Source: Shouchella xiaoxiensis
GTDB lineage: Bacteria > Bacillota > Bacilli > Bacillales > Bacillaceae_D
Assembly: GCF_016907895.1 (NCBI RefSeq)
Contig: NZ_JAFBCV010000002.1
Coordinates: 186,001-250,000, forward strand
Direction: 5' to 3'
Length of the DNA stretch: 64,000 nt
Shown here: positions 28,637-37,604 of the stretch, one piece after another
Position numbering within the stretch: position 1 is the stretch's first letter
Layout: every line of letters begins with the position of its first letter
The notes under the pieces: generated by a model
Told to the model about the DNA's origin: nothing
Databases searched by the model: none
What the model saw: only the letters and a program-made list of their open reading frames with translations
Program-made: the position numbers and the translations under genes

Positions 28637-30304
28637 GTGTCTAAGCAAGAAACAGAAAAAGTACGGGTATTTGCCCTTGGCGGCGTTGGAGAGATTGGAA
28701 AAAACATGTATGGAGTTGAAGTGGACGAGGACATCATCATTGTTGATGCAGGCTTAATGTTTCCTGACGACGATATGCTTGGAGTCGACATCGTCATCCC
28801 AGACGTAACCTATTTAGTTGAAAACGAAGATCGCGTGCGGGGAATTTTATTAACCCACGGCCACGAAGATCACATCGGTGGTCTTTCGTATGTATTGAAA
28901 AAAATAAATGTGCCTGTTTACGGGACGAAATTAACGCTTGGACTTGTTGAGGAAAAATTAAAAGAAGCAGGAATCCATAAGCAAACGACGCTTCGCTTAA
29001 TTGATTGTAACTCGCGAATCAAGCTCGGCTCAACGCCGGTGTCTTTCTTCAGAACAAGTCATTCGATACCTGATTGCGTCGGGATTTGTGTTGAGACGTC
29101 ACAAGGTGCCGTTGTGCATACAGGTGACTTTAAATTTGATCAAACACCCGTTGACGGCAAGCATGCAGAAATAGGCAAGATGGCTGCAATTGGCCAGCGC
29201 GGCGTTTTATGTTTATTATCAGACTCAACAAATGCAGAGCGCCCAGGCACGACAAAATCAGAATCTGAAGTTGGACAAGGAATCACTGATGTGTTTGCAA
29301 AAACTTCAGGTCGCTTGATTGTCACTTCATTTGCTTCAAATGTACACCGCTTGCAGCAGGTCATTCATGCGGCGGTTGCTTCAAGAAGAAAGCTTGCTGT
29401 AGTTGGAAAAAGCATGGTTCGTGTCATTACCATTGCTTCAAAGCTTGGCTATTTAAAAATGCCAAAGGACTTACTAATCGATATTGATGAAGTAAACCGC
29501 TTAAAACCAGAACAAGTAGTTATTTTAACAACAGGTAGTCAAGGGGAACCGATGTCTGCTTTAACGCGGATGGCACGTGGAGCACACCGCCACATTACGA
29601 TTACACCCGATGATACGATTATCATTGCGGCTTCGGCCATTCCCGGAAATGAAAAAAGCGTGTCTGCGGTAATTGACCAGCTCCATCGTATTGGCGCAGA
29701 AGTGGTTTACGGTAGCCAAGCAGTTCATGCATCTGGACACGGCTCGCAAGAAGAATTAAAGCTGATGTTAAACTTAATGAAACCGAAATACTTTCTACCG
29801 ATACACGGTGAAATTCGGATGCAGCATGCTCACCGCGAGCTTGGGCTCCAAGTTGGCATCAAAAAGGAACGTATTTACATTGTTGAAAAAGGTGAAGTCG
29901 TTGAATTCACGAATAACCAAGCGCGTCGTGGTGGAAAAGTACCATCTGGTCACGTTTTAATTGACGGTCTTGGTGTTGGCGATGTTGGCAACATTGTTTT
30001 ACGTGACCGCCGACTGCTTTCAAAAGATGGAATACTTGTTGTTGTTGTTACATTAAACAAAAAAACAAATACGATTGTTTCTGGTCCAAACATTATTTCT
30101 CGTGGTTTCGTCTACGTCCGTGAATCAGAGGAATTACTTGAAAAATCCAATGAACTTGTCACAGCAATTTTGCAGAAATCTGTTACGGAGAATGTGAGTG
30201 AGTGGTCAAGTTTAAAGAGCAATATTCGTGAAGGACTAAGCCGTTTCTTATTTGAGAAAACGAAGCGACGTCCGATGATTCTGCCGATTATCATGGAAGT
30301 ATAA
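28637..30304 (+). CDS. rnjB: Ribonuclease J2-locus nuclease (RNase J family)
   Basis: RNase J enzymes are metallo-beta-lactamase/beta-CASP nucleases with 5'-3' exonuclease and endonuclease activity in mRNA decay and rRNA maturation. The 555-residue protein has the lactamase domain with HGHEDH at residues 74-79, a beta-CASP domain in the middle with GSQGEPMSALTRMA, and a C-terminal domain ending KTKRRPMILPIIMEV. Location between dapA and tepA and that C-terminus mark it as the RNase J2 ortholog. The B. subtilis J2, as I remember it, has a degenerate HxHxDH; here it is intact. GTG 28637 follows ATAGGAGGA. Confidence 0.9.
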   Translation: MSKQETEKVRVFALGGVGEIGKNMYGVEVDEDIIIVDAGLMFPDDDMLGVDIVIPDVTYLVENEDRVRGILLTHGHEDHIGGLSYVLKKINVPVYGTKLTLGLVEEKLKEAGIHKQTTLRLIDCNSRIKLGSTPVSFFRTSHSIPDCVGICVETSQGAVVHTGDFKFDQTPVDGKHAEIGKMAAIGQRGVLCLLSDSTNAERPGTTKSESEVGQGITDVFAKTSGRLIVTSFASNVHRLQQVIHAAVASRRKLAVVGKSMVRVITIASKLGYLKMPKDLLIDIDEVNRLKPEQVVILTTGSQGEPMSALTRMARGAHRHITITPDDTIIIAASAIPGNEKSVSAVIDQLHRIGAEVVYGSQAVHASGHGSQEELKLMLNLMKPKYFLPIHGEIRMQHAHRELGLQVGIKKERIYIVEKGEVVEFTNNQARRGGKVPSGHVLIDGLGVGDVGNIVLRDRRLLSKDGILVVVVTLNKKTNTIVSGPNIISRGFVYVRESEELLEKSNELVTAILQKSVTENVSEWSSLKSNIREGLSRFLFEKTKRRPMILPIIMEV

Positions 30305-30309
30305 AAGCG

Positions 30310-30344
30310 AACTCAACCTACAGAAGGTAGGTTGAGTTTTTTTG
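30310..30344 (+). terminator. Intrinsic terminator of rnjB
   Basis: AACTCAACCTAC (30310-30321) pairs perfectly with GTAGGTTGAGTT (30327-30338) around five bases, then a T run. Confidence 0.9.
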
Positions 30345-30358
30345 ATTCCTTCTGCAGG

Positions 30359-30388
30359 CACATATTAAAAACGAACAAGACCATACTA
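30359..30388 (+). promoter_or_regulatory. Possible sigma-G-type promoter of tepA
   Basis: CACATA at 30359-30364, a 17-base spacer and CATACTA at 30382-30388. The -10 is a consensus forespore element; the -35 is only partial. In B. subtilis the protein acts on spore proteins, which supports forespore expression. Confidence 0.45.
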
Positions 30389-30418
30389 ACGTCTATATTC
30401 ATAAGGAGTGTGGATCAG

Positions 30419-31150
30419 ATGAGTAATGAACAGCAGCCAACACCAGACGCGCCAAAGGAAAAGCCACAAGAAGAAAAAAGTTCACTAGTTGAAAAGATTC
30501 AAGCTCTTGGACAGACCGGCGTTGCGGAAATGGGTCCTTCTAACATTCACTGCATGACGGTAGTCGGACAGATAGAAGGCCATATGCAGCTTCCGCCACA
30601 AAACAAAACGACGAAATATGAACATATGATTCCGCAGCTCGTGGCCGTTGAACAAAATCCGAAGATCGAAGGATTGTTAATTATTTTAAATACCGTCGGT
30701 GGAGATGTTGAAGCTGGTCTAGCTTTATCCGAAATGATCGCTTCCCTCTCGAAACCAACCGTCACGCTGGTACTTGGCGGGGGGCATTCAATTGGAGTTC
30801 CCATTGCAACGGCCGCTAGCTATAGTTATATCGCTGAGACGGCAACGATGACCATTCATCCAGTTCGTTTAACGGGGCTTGTTATTGGTGTTCCACAAAC
30901 ATTTGAATACTTGGATAAAATGCAGGATCGCGTCATTAACTTCGTCACAAATCATTCAGGTATATCGGAAGAAAAGTTTAAAGAGCTGATGTTCTCAAAA
31001 GGCAACTTGACACGTGACATTGGGACGAACGTTATTGGGACGGATGCGGTTGAATACGGTTTAATTAATGAGGTTGGTGGAATTGGGCAAGCCATTAAGA
31101 AGCTTAATCAATTAATCGAGGAACAACGACCAAATGAGGTTATCCAATGA
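30419..31150 (+). CDS. tepA: ClpP-like serine protease TepA
   Basis: TepA (YmfB) is a ClpP-fold protease; the B. subtilis protein has been linked to degradation of small acid-soluble spore proteins during outgrowth. The 243-residue protein has an N-terminal acidic and lysine-rich extension, then the ClpP fold with [19 protein letters not shown] near residue 95, the [12 protein letters not shown] nucleophile-serine motif near 125, and TMTIHPVR near 147. ATG 30419 follows AAGGAGTG; an open frame reaching back to 30332 crosses the rnjB terminator and is not used. It overlaps ylzJ by four bases. Confidence 0.92.
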   Translation: MSNEQQPTPDAPKEKPQEEKSSLVEKIQALGQTGVAEMGPSNIHCMTVVGQIEGHMQLPPQNKTTKYEHMIPQLVAVEQNPKIEGLLIILNTVGGDVEAGLALSEMIASLSKPTVTLVLGGGHSIGVPIATAASYSYIAETATMTIHPVRLTGLVIGVPQTFEYLDKMQDRVINFVTNHSGISEEKFKELMFSKGNLTRDIGTNVIGTDAVEYGLINEVGGIGQAIKKLNQLIEEQRPNEVIQ

Positions 31151-31368
31151 TCCTATACACAACGATGCCAGTTGAACAAGTTTTCCCTGAAGAACAATCG
31201 GTGTATGAAGCTCAAAAAACAATTCCTTGTGAAGCCGGTCAGTTGCTTGTACAGCAAGAGCCAGAAGGACACTATCGAATTGTCCGCTTGCTATCAAGTG
31301 ACCCGAATGCTTTTTTACAACCTGAGTATATGCCTGGCACAATTTTAAGAGCTGATCACCTCATATAA
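31147..31368 (+). CDS. ylzJ: YlzJ-like small protein
   Basis: A 73-residue protein in the position of B. subtilis ylzJ, between tepA and spoIIIE. Its start shares ATGA with the tepA stop. The text [16 protein letters not shown] fits the family and there are no membrane segments. No biochemical function is known. Coupling to tepA suggests it works with the protease, which is inference. Confidence 0.8.
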   Translation: MILYTTMPVEQVFPEEQSVYEAQKTIPCEAGQLLVQQEPEGHYRIVRLLSSDPNAFLQPEYMPGTILRADHLI

Positions 31369-31378
31369 AAGACAGATA

Positions 31379-31387
31379 TGTTATACT
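31379..31387 (+). promoter_or_regulatory. Extended -10 promoter element before spoIIIE
   Basis: TGTTATACT is a good extended -10. No clear -35 lies 17 bases upstream. Transcription would start near 31394, just ahead of the hairpin at 31401. Confidence 0.45.
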
Positions 31388-31400
31388 GGATCTAACTTTA

Positions 31401-31433
31401 GAACAAGCAGTCTGGCACTCAGACTGCTTGTTC
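31401..31433 (+). repeat. Perfect 14-bp inverted repeat upstream of spoIIIE
   Basis: GAACAAGCAGTCTG and its reverse complement are separated by GCACT. No T tract follows, so it is not a standard terminator. The first 11 bases reappear in the ymfJ terminator at 37450-37478. It lies 25 bases before the spoIIIE start. Confidence 0.8.
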
Positions 31434-31457
31434 GAGTATGATCTAGAGGGTGACGAA

Positions 31458-33794
31458 ATGGCAAAACGAAAGAAGCGAAAAAAGAATCAATGGAAATCAC
31501 AATTAACATACGAATTGCTAGGGCTTGGTCTACTCGTCGTTGCTGTTGTCACGCTCGGACGGTTAGGCAGTGTAGGTGAAGCGCTCGTTCGATTGTTTCG
31601 TTTCTTTTTAGGTGAATGGTTTGTATTGTTGGCGCTCGGATTTCTCTTTGTTGCGCTATACATTATGGTTAAGCGAAAAAAGCCAAAGCTGTGGACAAGG
31701 CAATTAAGCGGTATTTATACGATCTTTTTGGCACTGGCGATTATAGGCCATGTTAGTTTGTTTAGAGAACTGTCATTAAGCGATGCGATTACGGACCAAT
31801 CCGTCATAAGAGGAACGTGGGCATTGTTTTGGCAAGAGTTAACGACTGGTCAATCCGAAGATTTAGGCGGAGGAATGATTGGCGCAATTGGATACGCCGT
31901 TAGTCACTTTTTATTTGCAAGTGCCGGTACCTATCTACTCTGTATCATTTTAGTGATTATCGGAATTATTCTTATATCAGGGCGCTCATTATCGGATATT
32001 CTTGGTAAAGTGTATCGTCGTACATATTTATTTATTAGTGATTTTATCACATCGACGTGGAAAGACGTTGGTGAGTGGCGTAACCAGGCAAGGTCCAAAA
32101 TGGAAGATGAACGAAAAGAAAAACAGGAACGAACGAAGAAGAAAGCGGCTGTAATGGATAATCCGCGAAGCGCGGAAGAAGAAGTGTATCAAGACGAACT
32201 ACAAGAAGAACCTGAGATCGTCGATTTTACGCAACATGAGGTGCCAGCGGTTGAGAAACAAGATGCACCGAAGCAGACGCACCAACCAGCAAAAGAGGAA
32301 GTAGACACAAACTCAGAAGAAATAGACATGCTGCCAACTCAGTCAATTGATGATCAGGCGACGAATGAAGCATATCAATTACCAGAAATGGACTTGCTGC
32401 TTACCCCTGAGAAACCAGATCAAAAAACAGAGAAGCAACAGCTAACTTCTAATGCTCGAAAGCTAGAAAAAACGCTCGAGAGTTTTGGTGTGAAGGTACG
32501 TGTCTCAAAAGTGCATTTAGGACCTGCTGTAACGAAGTATGAGGTGCATCCTAATATCGGCGTTAAGGTTAGTAAAATTGTAAATTTAGCAGATGATCTA
32601 GCGTTGGCGCTTGCTGCAAAAGATATTCGGATCGAAGCACCTATTCCTGGAAAATCTGCTGTTGGGATCGAAGTGCCAAACCAAGAAGTGGCGATTGTTT
32701 CTTTAAAAGAAGTGTTAAGTGGTGCAATTGATCGAAAAGACGAAGTACTATCGGTCGGTCTCGGTCGGGATATCTCAGGTGAGCCAGTACTCGCTCCTTT
32801 AAACAAAATGCCGCACTTGCTCGTTGCAGGAGCAACAGGAAGCGGAAAAAGTGTCTGTATTAATGGCATTATTACAAGCATTTTAATGAAAGCGAAGCCG
32901 CACGAAGTGAAACTAATGATGATCGACCCTAAAATGGTCGAGCTCAATGTGTACAACGGTATCCCTCATTTATTAACACCCGTTGTTACAGAGCCTAAAA
33001 AAGCTTCACAAGCGCTTAAAAAAGTCGTGGCTGAGATGGAGCGACGCTATGATTTGTTTTCCCATTCAGGTACGCGGAATATGGAAGGGTACAATGAATT
33101 GATTCGTCGCCAAAATGAACAGAATGAAGCAAAACAAGCCGTTCTGCCTTATATTGTTGTGATTGTGGATGAGCTTGCCGACTTAATGATGGTTGCTTCT
33201 GGTGATGTAGAAGATTCCATTGCCCGTCTCGCTCAAATGGCACGTGCCGCAGGGATTCATATGATTATTGCCACACAGCGCCCGTCAGTTGACGTGATCA
33301 CTGGTGTCATTAAAGCAAATATTCCTTCACGAATTGCATTTGGTGTATCTTCACAAACCGATTCCCGTACGATTCTCGACTCGGGTGGGGCTGAAAAATT
33401 GCTCGGACGTGGCGATATGCTTTATTTACCAATGGGCGCAACCAAACCGACGCGCATCCAAGGTGCCTTTCTTTCAGATTCGGAAGTAGAAAAAATTGTG
33501 GATTATGTCATATCGCAACAAAAAGCTCAATATGTAGAAGAGATGATTCCTTCAACAGAACAAACATCTTCTGCACCACCGGAAGATGAACTTTATAGTG
33601 ATGCGGTTGATTTAGTGATTGAGATTGGGACTGCTTCTGTTTCCATGCTTCAGCGCCGATTCCGCATTGGTTATACACGTGCAGCAAGAATCATTGACGA
33701 GATGGAAGCGCGAGGCGTTGTTGGTCCCTATGAGGGCAGCAAGCCGCGTGAAGTATTAATTGGGAATAGAACCGATGAAGAGGCGACATCCTAA
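31458..33794 (+). CDS. spoIIIE: DNA translocase SpoIIIE (FtsK family)
   Basis: SpoIIIE pumps the remaining chromosome into the forespore through the polar septum. The 778-residue protein has four N-terminal membrane helices (about residues 20-185), an acidic linker (about 210-330), an alpha and RecA-like beta motor domain with [10 protein letters not shown] near 465 and [10 protein letters not shown] (Walker B) near 575, and a C-terminal winged-helix gamma domain that reads SRS sequences. The position after tepA and ylzJ points to SpoIIIE and not the second FtsK-like protein SftA. ATG 31458 follows GAGGGTGA. Confidence 0.95.
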   Translation: MAKRKKRKKNQWKSQLTYELLGLGLLVVAVVTLGRLGSVGEALVRLFRFFLGEWFVLLALGFLFVALYIMVKRKKPKLWTRQLSGIYTIFLALAIIGHVSLFRELSLSDAITDQSVIRGTWALFWQELTTGQSEDLGGGMIGAIGYAVSHFLFASAGTYLLCIILVIIGIILISGRSLSDILGKVYRRTYLFISDFITSTWKDVGEWRNQARSKMEDERKEKQERTKKKAAVMDNPRSAEEEVYQDELQEEPEIVDFTQHEVPAVEKQDAPKQTHQPAKEEVDTNSEEIDMLPTQSIDDQATNEAYQLPEMDLLLTPEKPDQKTEKQQLTSNARKLEKTLESFGVKVRVSKVHLGPAVTKYEVHPNIGVKVSKIVNLADDLALALAAKDIRIEAPIPGKSAVGIEVPNQEVAIVSLKEVLSGAIDRKDEVLSVGLGRDISGEPVLAPLNKMPHLLVAGATGSGKSVCINGIITSILMKAKPHEVKLMMIDPKMVELNVYNGIPHLLTPVVTEPKKASQALKKVVAEMERRYDLFSHSGTRNMEGYNELIRRQNEQNEAKQAVLPYIVVIVDELADLMMVASGDVEDSIARLAQMARAAGIHMIIATQRPSVDVITGVIKANIPSRIAFGVSSQTDSRTILDSGGAEKLLGRGDMLYLPMGATKPTRIQGAFLSDSEVEKIVDYVISQQKAQYVEEMIPSTEQTSSAPPEDELYSDAVDLVIEIGTASVSMLQRRFRIGYTRAARIIDEMEARGVVGPYEGSKPREVLIGNRTDEEATS

Positions 33795-33846
33795 TAAGAA
33801 ACGTGTAATGAACGATTTGAAAAAAACGGTAATGAAGGAGATGCAC

Positions 33847-35139
33847 ATGGTCCAATTACAAGTAGAATCCAGTGAACTGAACGGAATGCATATGCATTTA
33901 TGGGAAACGGATAAATTTAAAACAATTACGCTTTTATTAATGGCAAAAGCACCACTTGATGAAGAAACGCTTACGGCAAAAGCGCTTATTCCGCATATTC
34001 TCCAAGGTGGAACAACAACATACAAAAACCGCAAGCAACTCAAACAGAAGCTTGATGATATGTACGGTGCAACATTCTCCACTGATGTGCAAAAAAAAGG
34101 GGAACAGCAAGTGATGACGTTTCGAATCGACATCGCTGCTGATCGCTTTTTAAGCACGGCAACACCCTTAATAAAAGAAGCAATTAACTTATTGCATCAC
34201 ATACTTTATGAGCCGAAAGTGGAAAATAACGGCTTTCAAACGACAGTCGTAGAACAAGAGAAAAGGTCGCTAAAGCAACGGATTGATTCCATCTATGATG
34301 ATAAAATGCGCTACGCAAACGTGCGAATTACAGAAGAGATGTTTAACGGGGAAGCTTATGGTCTACCTGCTTACGGCAAGGTTGATGACTTAAACAATCT
34401 CGATGAAAAAAAGATCTATGATGTGTACAAAAACATGCTTGCAAACGATCGCTTTGACCTGTTTGTTATTGGTGCATTTGATAAGGAAGAAGTGACGAGC
34501 ACGGTTAAACAGTTGTTCACCGAAACACGTGCTCAGCAAGCTCCAACTCCGGCTGCAGTTAAGAGTAAGGCGGTTCAAGCGGTGAAGACTGTTCATGATA
34601 AACAGAAAGTGAAGCAAGGGAAGCTTCATATGGGCTTTCGTACACATACAACGTTCAGTGATGAAGCGTACGAAGCTGCTCAAGTCGGCAACGCTATTTT
34701 TGGCGGGTTTCCATCATCTAAACTGTTTATCAATGTGCGAGAAAAAGAAAGTCTCGCTTATTACGCTGCCTCGAGGATCGAAAGTCATAAAGGTGTGTTG
34801 ATGGTTATGTCCGGCATTGAGTTTGATAAATATGATCGTGCTGTTGAAATCATTAAGGAACAGGTCGAGGCGATGAAAGCAGGTGACTTCACAGCAGAAG
34901 ACGTCGAGCAAGCGAAAGGCATGTTAATCAATCAGGCGCTTGAAGCGATTGATACACCTCGTGGCTTTGCTGAATTAACGTATCATGAAGTCGTTGCCAA
35001 TTATGCTAAATCAATTGAAGAGCGGATTGAGGGCATTCGAGCGGTTACGAAAGAGTCGGTTGTGGCAGCAGTTAATAAGTGGGAGCTTGACACCATTTAC
35101 TTTTTGAAAGGGGAGGATGAAGCAAATGAAGCCAATTGA
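33847..35139 (+). CDS. ymfF: M16 peptidase-like protein YmfF, zinc motif absent
   Basis: A 430-residue M16-fold protein in the position of B. subtilis ymfF. The first-domain site where active members have HxxEH reads HILQGGT, so the zinc ligands are missing. The protein is expected to be the non-catalytic partner of the active M16 protein encoded next. ATG 33847 follows GGAG by six bases; the frame is open from within spoIIIE, but no better start exists. It overlaps ymfH by 14 bases. In B. subtilis, ymfC and ymfD lie before it; both are absent here. Confidence 0.85.
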   Translation: MVQLQVESSELNGMHMHLWETDKFKTITLLLMAKAPLDEETLTAKALIPHILQGGTTTYKNRKQLKQKLDDMYGATFSTDVQKKGEQQVMTFRIDIAADRFLSTATPLIKEAINLLHHILYEPKVENNGFQTTVVEQEKRSLKQRIDSIYDDKMRYANVRITEEMFNGEAYGLPAYGKVDDLNNLDEKKIYDVYKNMLANDRFDLFVIGAFDKEEVTSTVKQLFTETRAQQAPTPAAVKSKAVQAVKTVHDKQKVKQGKLHMGFRTHTTFSDEAYEAAQVGNAIFGGFPSSKLFINVREKESLAYYAASRIESHKGVLMVMSGIEFDKYDRAVEIIKEQVEAMKAGDFTAEDVEQAKGMLINQALEAIDTPRGFAELTYHEVVANYAKSIEERIEGIRAVTKESVVAAVNKWELDTIYFLKGEDEANEAN

Positions 35140-36412
35140 ATTTAAACAATTAGAAGAAACGCTATACTACGAGCAATTAGACAATGGTTTGGACGTTTAT
35201 ATTTTGCCGAAAAAAGGGTTCCATAAAACATTTGCCACATTTACAACAAAATACGGTTCGATCGATAACGCCTTTGTCCCCCTTGGTCAAACAGAGCCTG
35301 TTCAAGTTCCGGACGGAATTGCTCATTTTCTTGAGCACAAGATGTTTGAGAGTGAAGAAGGAGATGTGTTTCATACATTTGGAAAACAAGGAGCGTCTGC
35401 CAATGCGTTTACAAGCTTTACGCGCACGGCTTATTTGTTCTCAAGTACGACCAATGTGAATGAAAACGTGGAAACGCTCTTGGATTTTGTTCAGCATCCT
35501 TATTTTACAGATGAAACAGTTGAGAAAGAAAAAGGCATTATTGCTCAAGAAATTACGATGTATGATGATAACCCTGACTGGCGCGCCTATTTTGGTACGA
35601 TTGAAAACATGTATAAATCTCACCCCGTCAAAATTGACATTGCGGGAACAATACCATCCATTAATCAAATTACGAAAGAAGATCTATATACATGCTACGA
35701 AACGTTTTATCATCCGAATAACATGCTCTTATTCATTGTAGGATCGGTTGAGCCAGAGGAAATGATGGCGTTAGTCAAGAAAAATCAAGCAGCAAAAACA
35801 TTCGCTGAACCAACAGAAATTGATCGTCGCGTCGATGACGAGGGCAGCCGTTCACACAAAGCAAATCACGAGATAAACATGCCCATTCAAACACCGAAAC
35901 TGTTTGTCGGATTTAAAGAAAAGCAACCTACCCGCCAAGGCGAAGAGCTATTAAAGTATGAGCTTTCGATTAATGTACTGCTTGATTTAATGTTCGGTCC
36001 GAGCTCTGAAGCACATGAAGAACTCTATGACAATGGATATATCGATGATTCCTTTTCATTTGACTTTACAGCCGAGAAAGGATTTGGCTTTTCGATCATT
36101 GGCGGAGATACGCAGCACCCAGAAGAGCTAAAACAAAAGATTGAAGAAACAATTCAGACGTTTAAACAAGGTGCATTGTCTGCTGAAGATGCCAACCGTG
36201 CTCTAAAAAAGAAAATTGGGACGTTTTTACGGGCGCTTAATTCCCCAGAGTTCATTGCAAATGAATTTACGCGTTATCGTTTTAACGACATGAACTTATT
36301 TGACGTGTTGCCAGTGCTTGAATCATTAGAAGCAAAAGACTTGGAGACGGTGCTTCATGAACACTTTTTAGCGGAACAGCAGACGGTTGTAACGGTTAAA
36401 GACGAGGCGTAA
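35126..36412 (+). CDS. ymfH: M16 family zinc peptidase YmfH
   Basis: A 428-residue M16 peptidase with an intact inverted zinc motif, HFLEH near residue 72, and a downstream glutamate in the IIAQEITMYDDNPDWRA region. It pairs with YmfF, and the two probably form a heterodimer like mitochondrial processing peptidase; the substrate is unknown. ATG 35126 is the likely start, nine bases after GGGGAGG; the ATG at 35117 adjoins that site. The stop TAA is followed immediately by the ymfI start. Confidence 0.88.
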   Translation: MKPIEFKQLEETLYYEQLDNGLDVYILPKKGFHKTFATFTTKYGSIDNAFVPLGQTEPVQVPDGIAHFLEHKMFESEEGDVFHTFGKQGASANAFTSFTRTAYLFSSTTNVNENVETLLDFVQHPYFTDETVEKEKGIIAQEITMYDDNPDWRAYFGTIENMYKSHPVKIDIAGTIPSINQITKEDLYTCYETFYHPNNMLLFIVGSVEPEEMMALVKKNQAAKTFAEPTEIDRRVDDEGSRSHKANHEINMPIQTPKLFVGFKEKQPTRQGEELLKYELSINVLLDLMFGPSSEAHEELYDNGYIDDSFSFDFTAEKGFGFSIIGGDTQHPEELKQKIEETIQTFKQGALSAEDANRALKKKIGTFLRALNSPEFIANEFTRYRFNDMNLFDVLPVLESLEAKDLETVLHEHFLAEQQTVVTVKDEA

Positions 36413-37126
36413 ATGGGCAATGTCTTAATAACAGGAGCAACTGGAGGGATTGGGCAAGCCGTTTGTCTTGCCCTTGCTAACAGCACAACTGAAATGTATG
36501 TTCACTACAATCAAAATGAAACAAAGGCACAAGAGCTGAGCAAGCAACTTTCCTGTGATCATCTCCTTGTTCAAGCGGATCTTGGTGCAGCTGATGGTGT
36601 AAATAAATTAATTGCTCAACTGCCAGCTCCCCCAGACACGATGATTTACTGTGCTGGTCACGCAACCTCAATGCTGCTTCAAGACATGCAAGTAGAAGAG
36701 ATTGAGCGATTGATTGCCGTGCATTTAACGAGTCCAATAAAGCTAACGCAAGCGCTATTGCCAGACATGATCCGTACCCATAAAGGCGCCATTGTAATGG
36801 TGTCGTCCATTTGGGGATTAGAAGGTGCGAGTATGGAGAGCGTCTATGCGTCAGCGAAGAGTGGGCTTAATGGTTTTGTGAAAAGCATGGCAAAGGAAGT
36901 CGGCAGGAGTGGCATTCGAGTAAATGCCGTTGCCCCAGGTGCGATTGAGACCGACATGCTTTCGGTTTTTTCGGAAGAAGAGCTGGCGTTGCTTGCCGAT
37001 GATATTCCAGTTGGACGACTAGGGAAAACGCATGAAGTGGCAAACGCTATCCAGTTCTTAACAAGTGAGAAAGCAACCTACATCCATGGCCAAATTCTTT
37101 CCGTTAATGGCGGCTGGCACTGTTAA
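36413..37126 (+). CDS. ymfI: Short-chain dehydrogenase/reductase YmfI
   Basis: A classical short-chain dehydrogenase of 237 residues. GATGGIGQA near residue 8 binds NAD(P), YCAGHATS stands for the NNAG strand, and Ser, Tyr and Lys of the catalytic set appear in MVSSIWG and YASAKSG. The C-terminal INGGWHC-like end fits 3-oxoacyl-ACP reductases (FabG-like), but the true substrate is unknown. It abuts ymfH without a gap and has no own ribosome-binding site apart from GAGGCG upstream, so translation is coupled. Confidence 0.88.
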   Translation: MGNVLITGATGGIGQAVCLALANSTTEMYVHYNQNETKAQELSKQLSCDHLLVQADLGAADGVNKLIAQLPAPPDTMIYCAGHATSMLLQDMQVEEIERLIAVHLTSPIKLTQALLPDMIRTHKGAIVMVSSIWGLEGASMESVYASAKSGLNGFVKSMAKEVGRSGIRVNAVAPGAIETDMLSVFSEEELALLADDIPVGRLGKTHEVANAIQFLTSEKATYIHGQILSVNGGWHC

Positions 37127-37157
37127 TGCATAACGGCTGCAGAAATAGGCATACTAC
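37127..37157 (+). promoter_or_regulatory. Sigma-G-type (forespore) promoter of ymfJ
   Basis: TGCATA at 37127-37132, exactly 17 bases, then CATACTA at 37150-37156/7. Both boxes match the forespore sigma-G consensus. It lies just after the ymfI stop and about 40 bases before ymfJ. Confidence 0.7.
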
Positions 37158-37195
37158 AGGTGAATCTTTTTTTAAAATTTAAAGGAGGGGTTCAC

Positions 37196-37444
37196 ATGTC
37201 AGTATTAGACAACTGGGATCACTGGAAAGAATTTTTAGGAGGCCGTCTTGATCAAGCGCAACACGAAGGCATGAACGAAGAAATTGTCAGCGATGTCGCT
37301 TATCAAGTCGGTGAATATTTAGCAGAGCAAGTGGAACCAAAAAATGAGCAAGAACGTGTTCTTGCTGAGCTTTGGAAAGTAGCCGACGAAAAAGAGCAGC
37401 ATGCCATTGCAAACATGATGGTTAAATTAGTTGGTCATAAGTAA
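37196..37444 (+). CDS. ymfJ: YmfJ, DUF3243 family small protein
   Basis: An 82-residue soluble acidic protein of the DUF3243 family, common in spore-formers. It begins SVLDNWDHWKEFLGGRLDQA and is all helical by inspection. The function is unknown. ATG 37196 follows AAAGGAGGGG. The sigma-G-type promoter directly upstream and the terminator directly downstream make it a single-gene forespore unit, which is inference from sequence. Confidence 0.88.
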   Translation: MSVLDNWDHWKEFLGGRLDQAQHEGMNEEIVSDVAYQVGEYLAEQVEPKNEQERVLAELWKVADEKEQHAIANMMVKLVGHK

Positions 37445-37449
37445 GTTTG

Positions 37450-37484
37450 ACTGCTTGTTCGTAACCCGAACAAGCAGTTTTTTT
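37450..37484 (+). terminator. Intrinsic terminator of ymfJ
   Basis: ACTGCTTGTTCG (37450-37461) pairs perfectly with CGAACAAGCAGT (37467-37478), loop of five, then T7. The arm sequence is shared with the hairpin before spoIIIE. Confidence 0.92.
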
Positions 37485-37604
37485 CTGTTAGTAAAATGAT
37501 TTTACACAGGAAAATGCTTTCCTTTTAAAAGTGAATCCTATATCATAGAGCCAAGAAGATTAGCTGTTTTTGTCAATTTTTTGTTGTGGAAAGGGAGTGG
37601 CACG

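Noticed and set aside
30332-30418. Upstream extension of tepA
   Set aside because: It overlaps the rnjB terminator; ATG 30419 has AAGGAGTG at proper distance.
31401-31433. The spoIIIE upstream hairpin as an SOS box
   Set aside because: It begins GAAC and ends GTTC but the spacing is far longer than the CGAAC-N4-GTTCG box.
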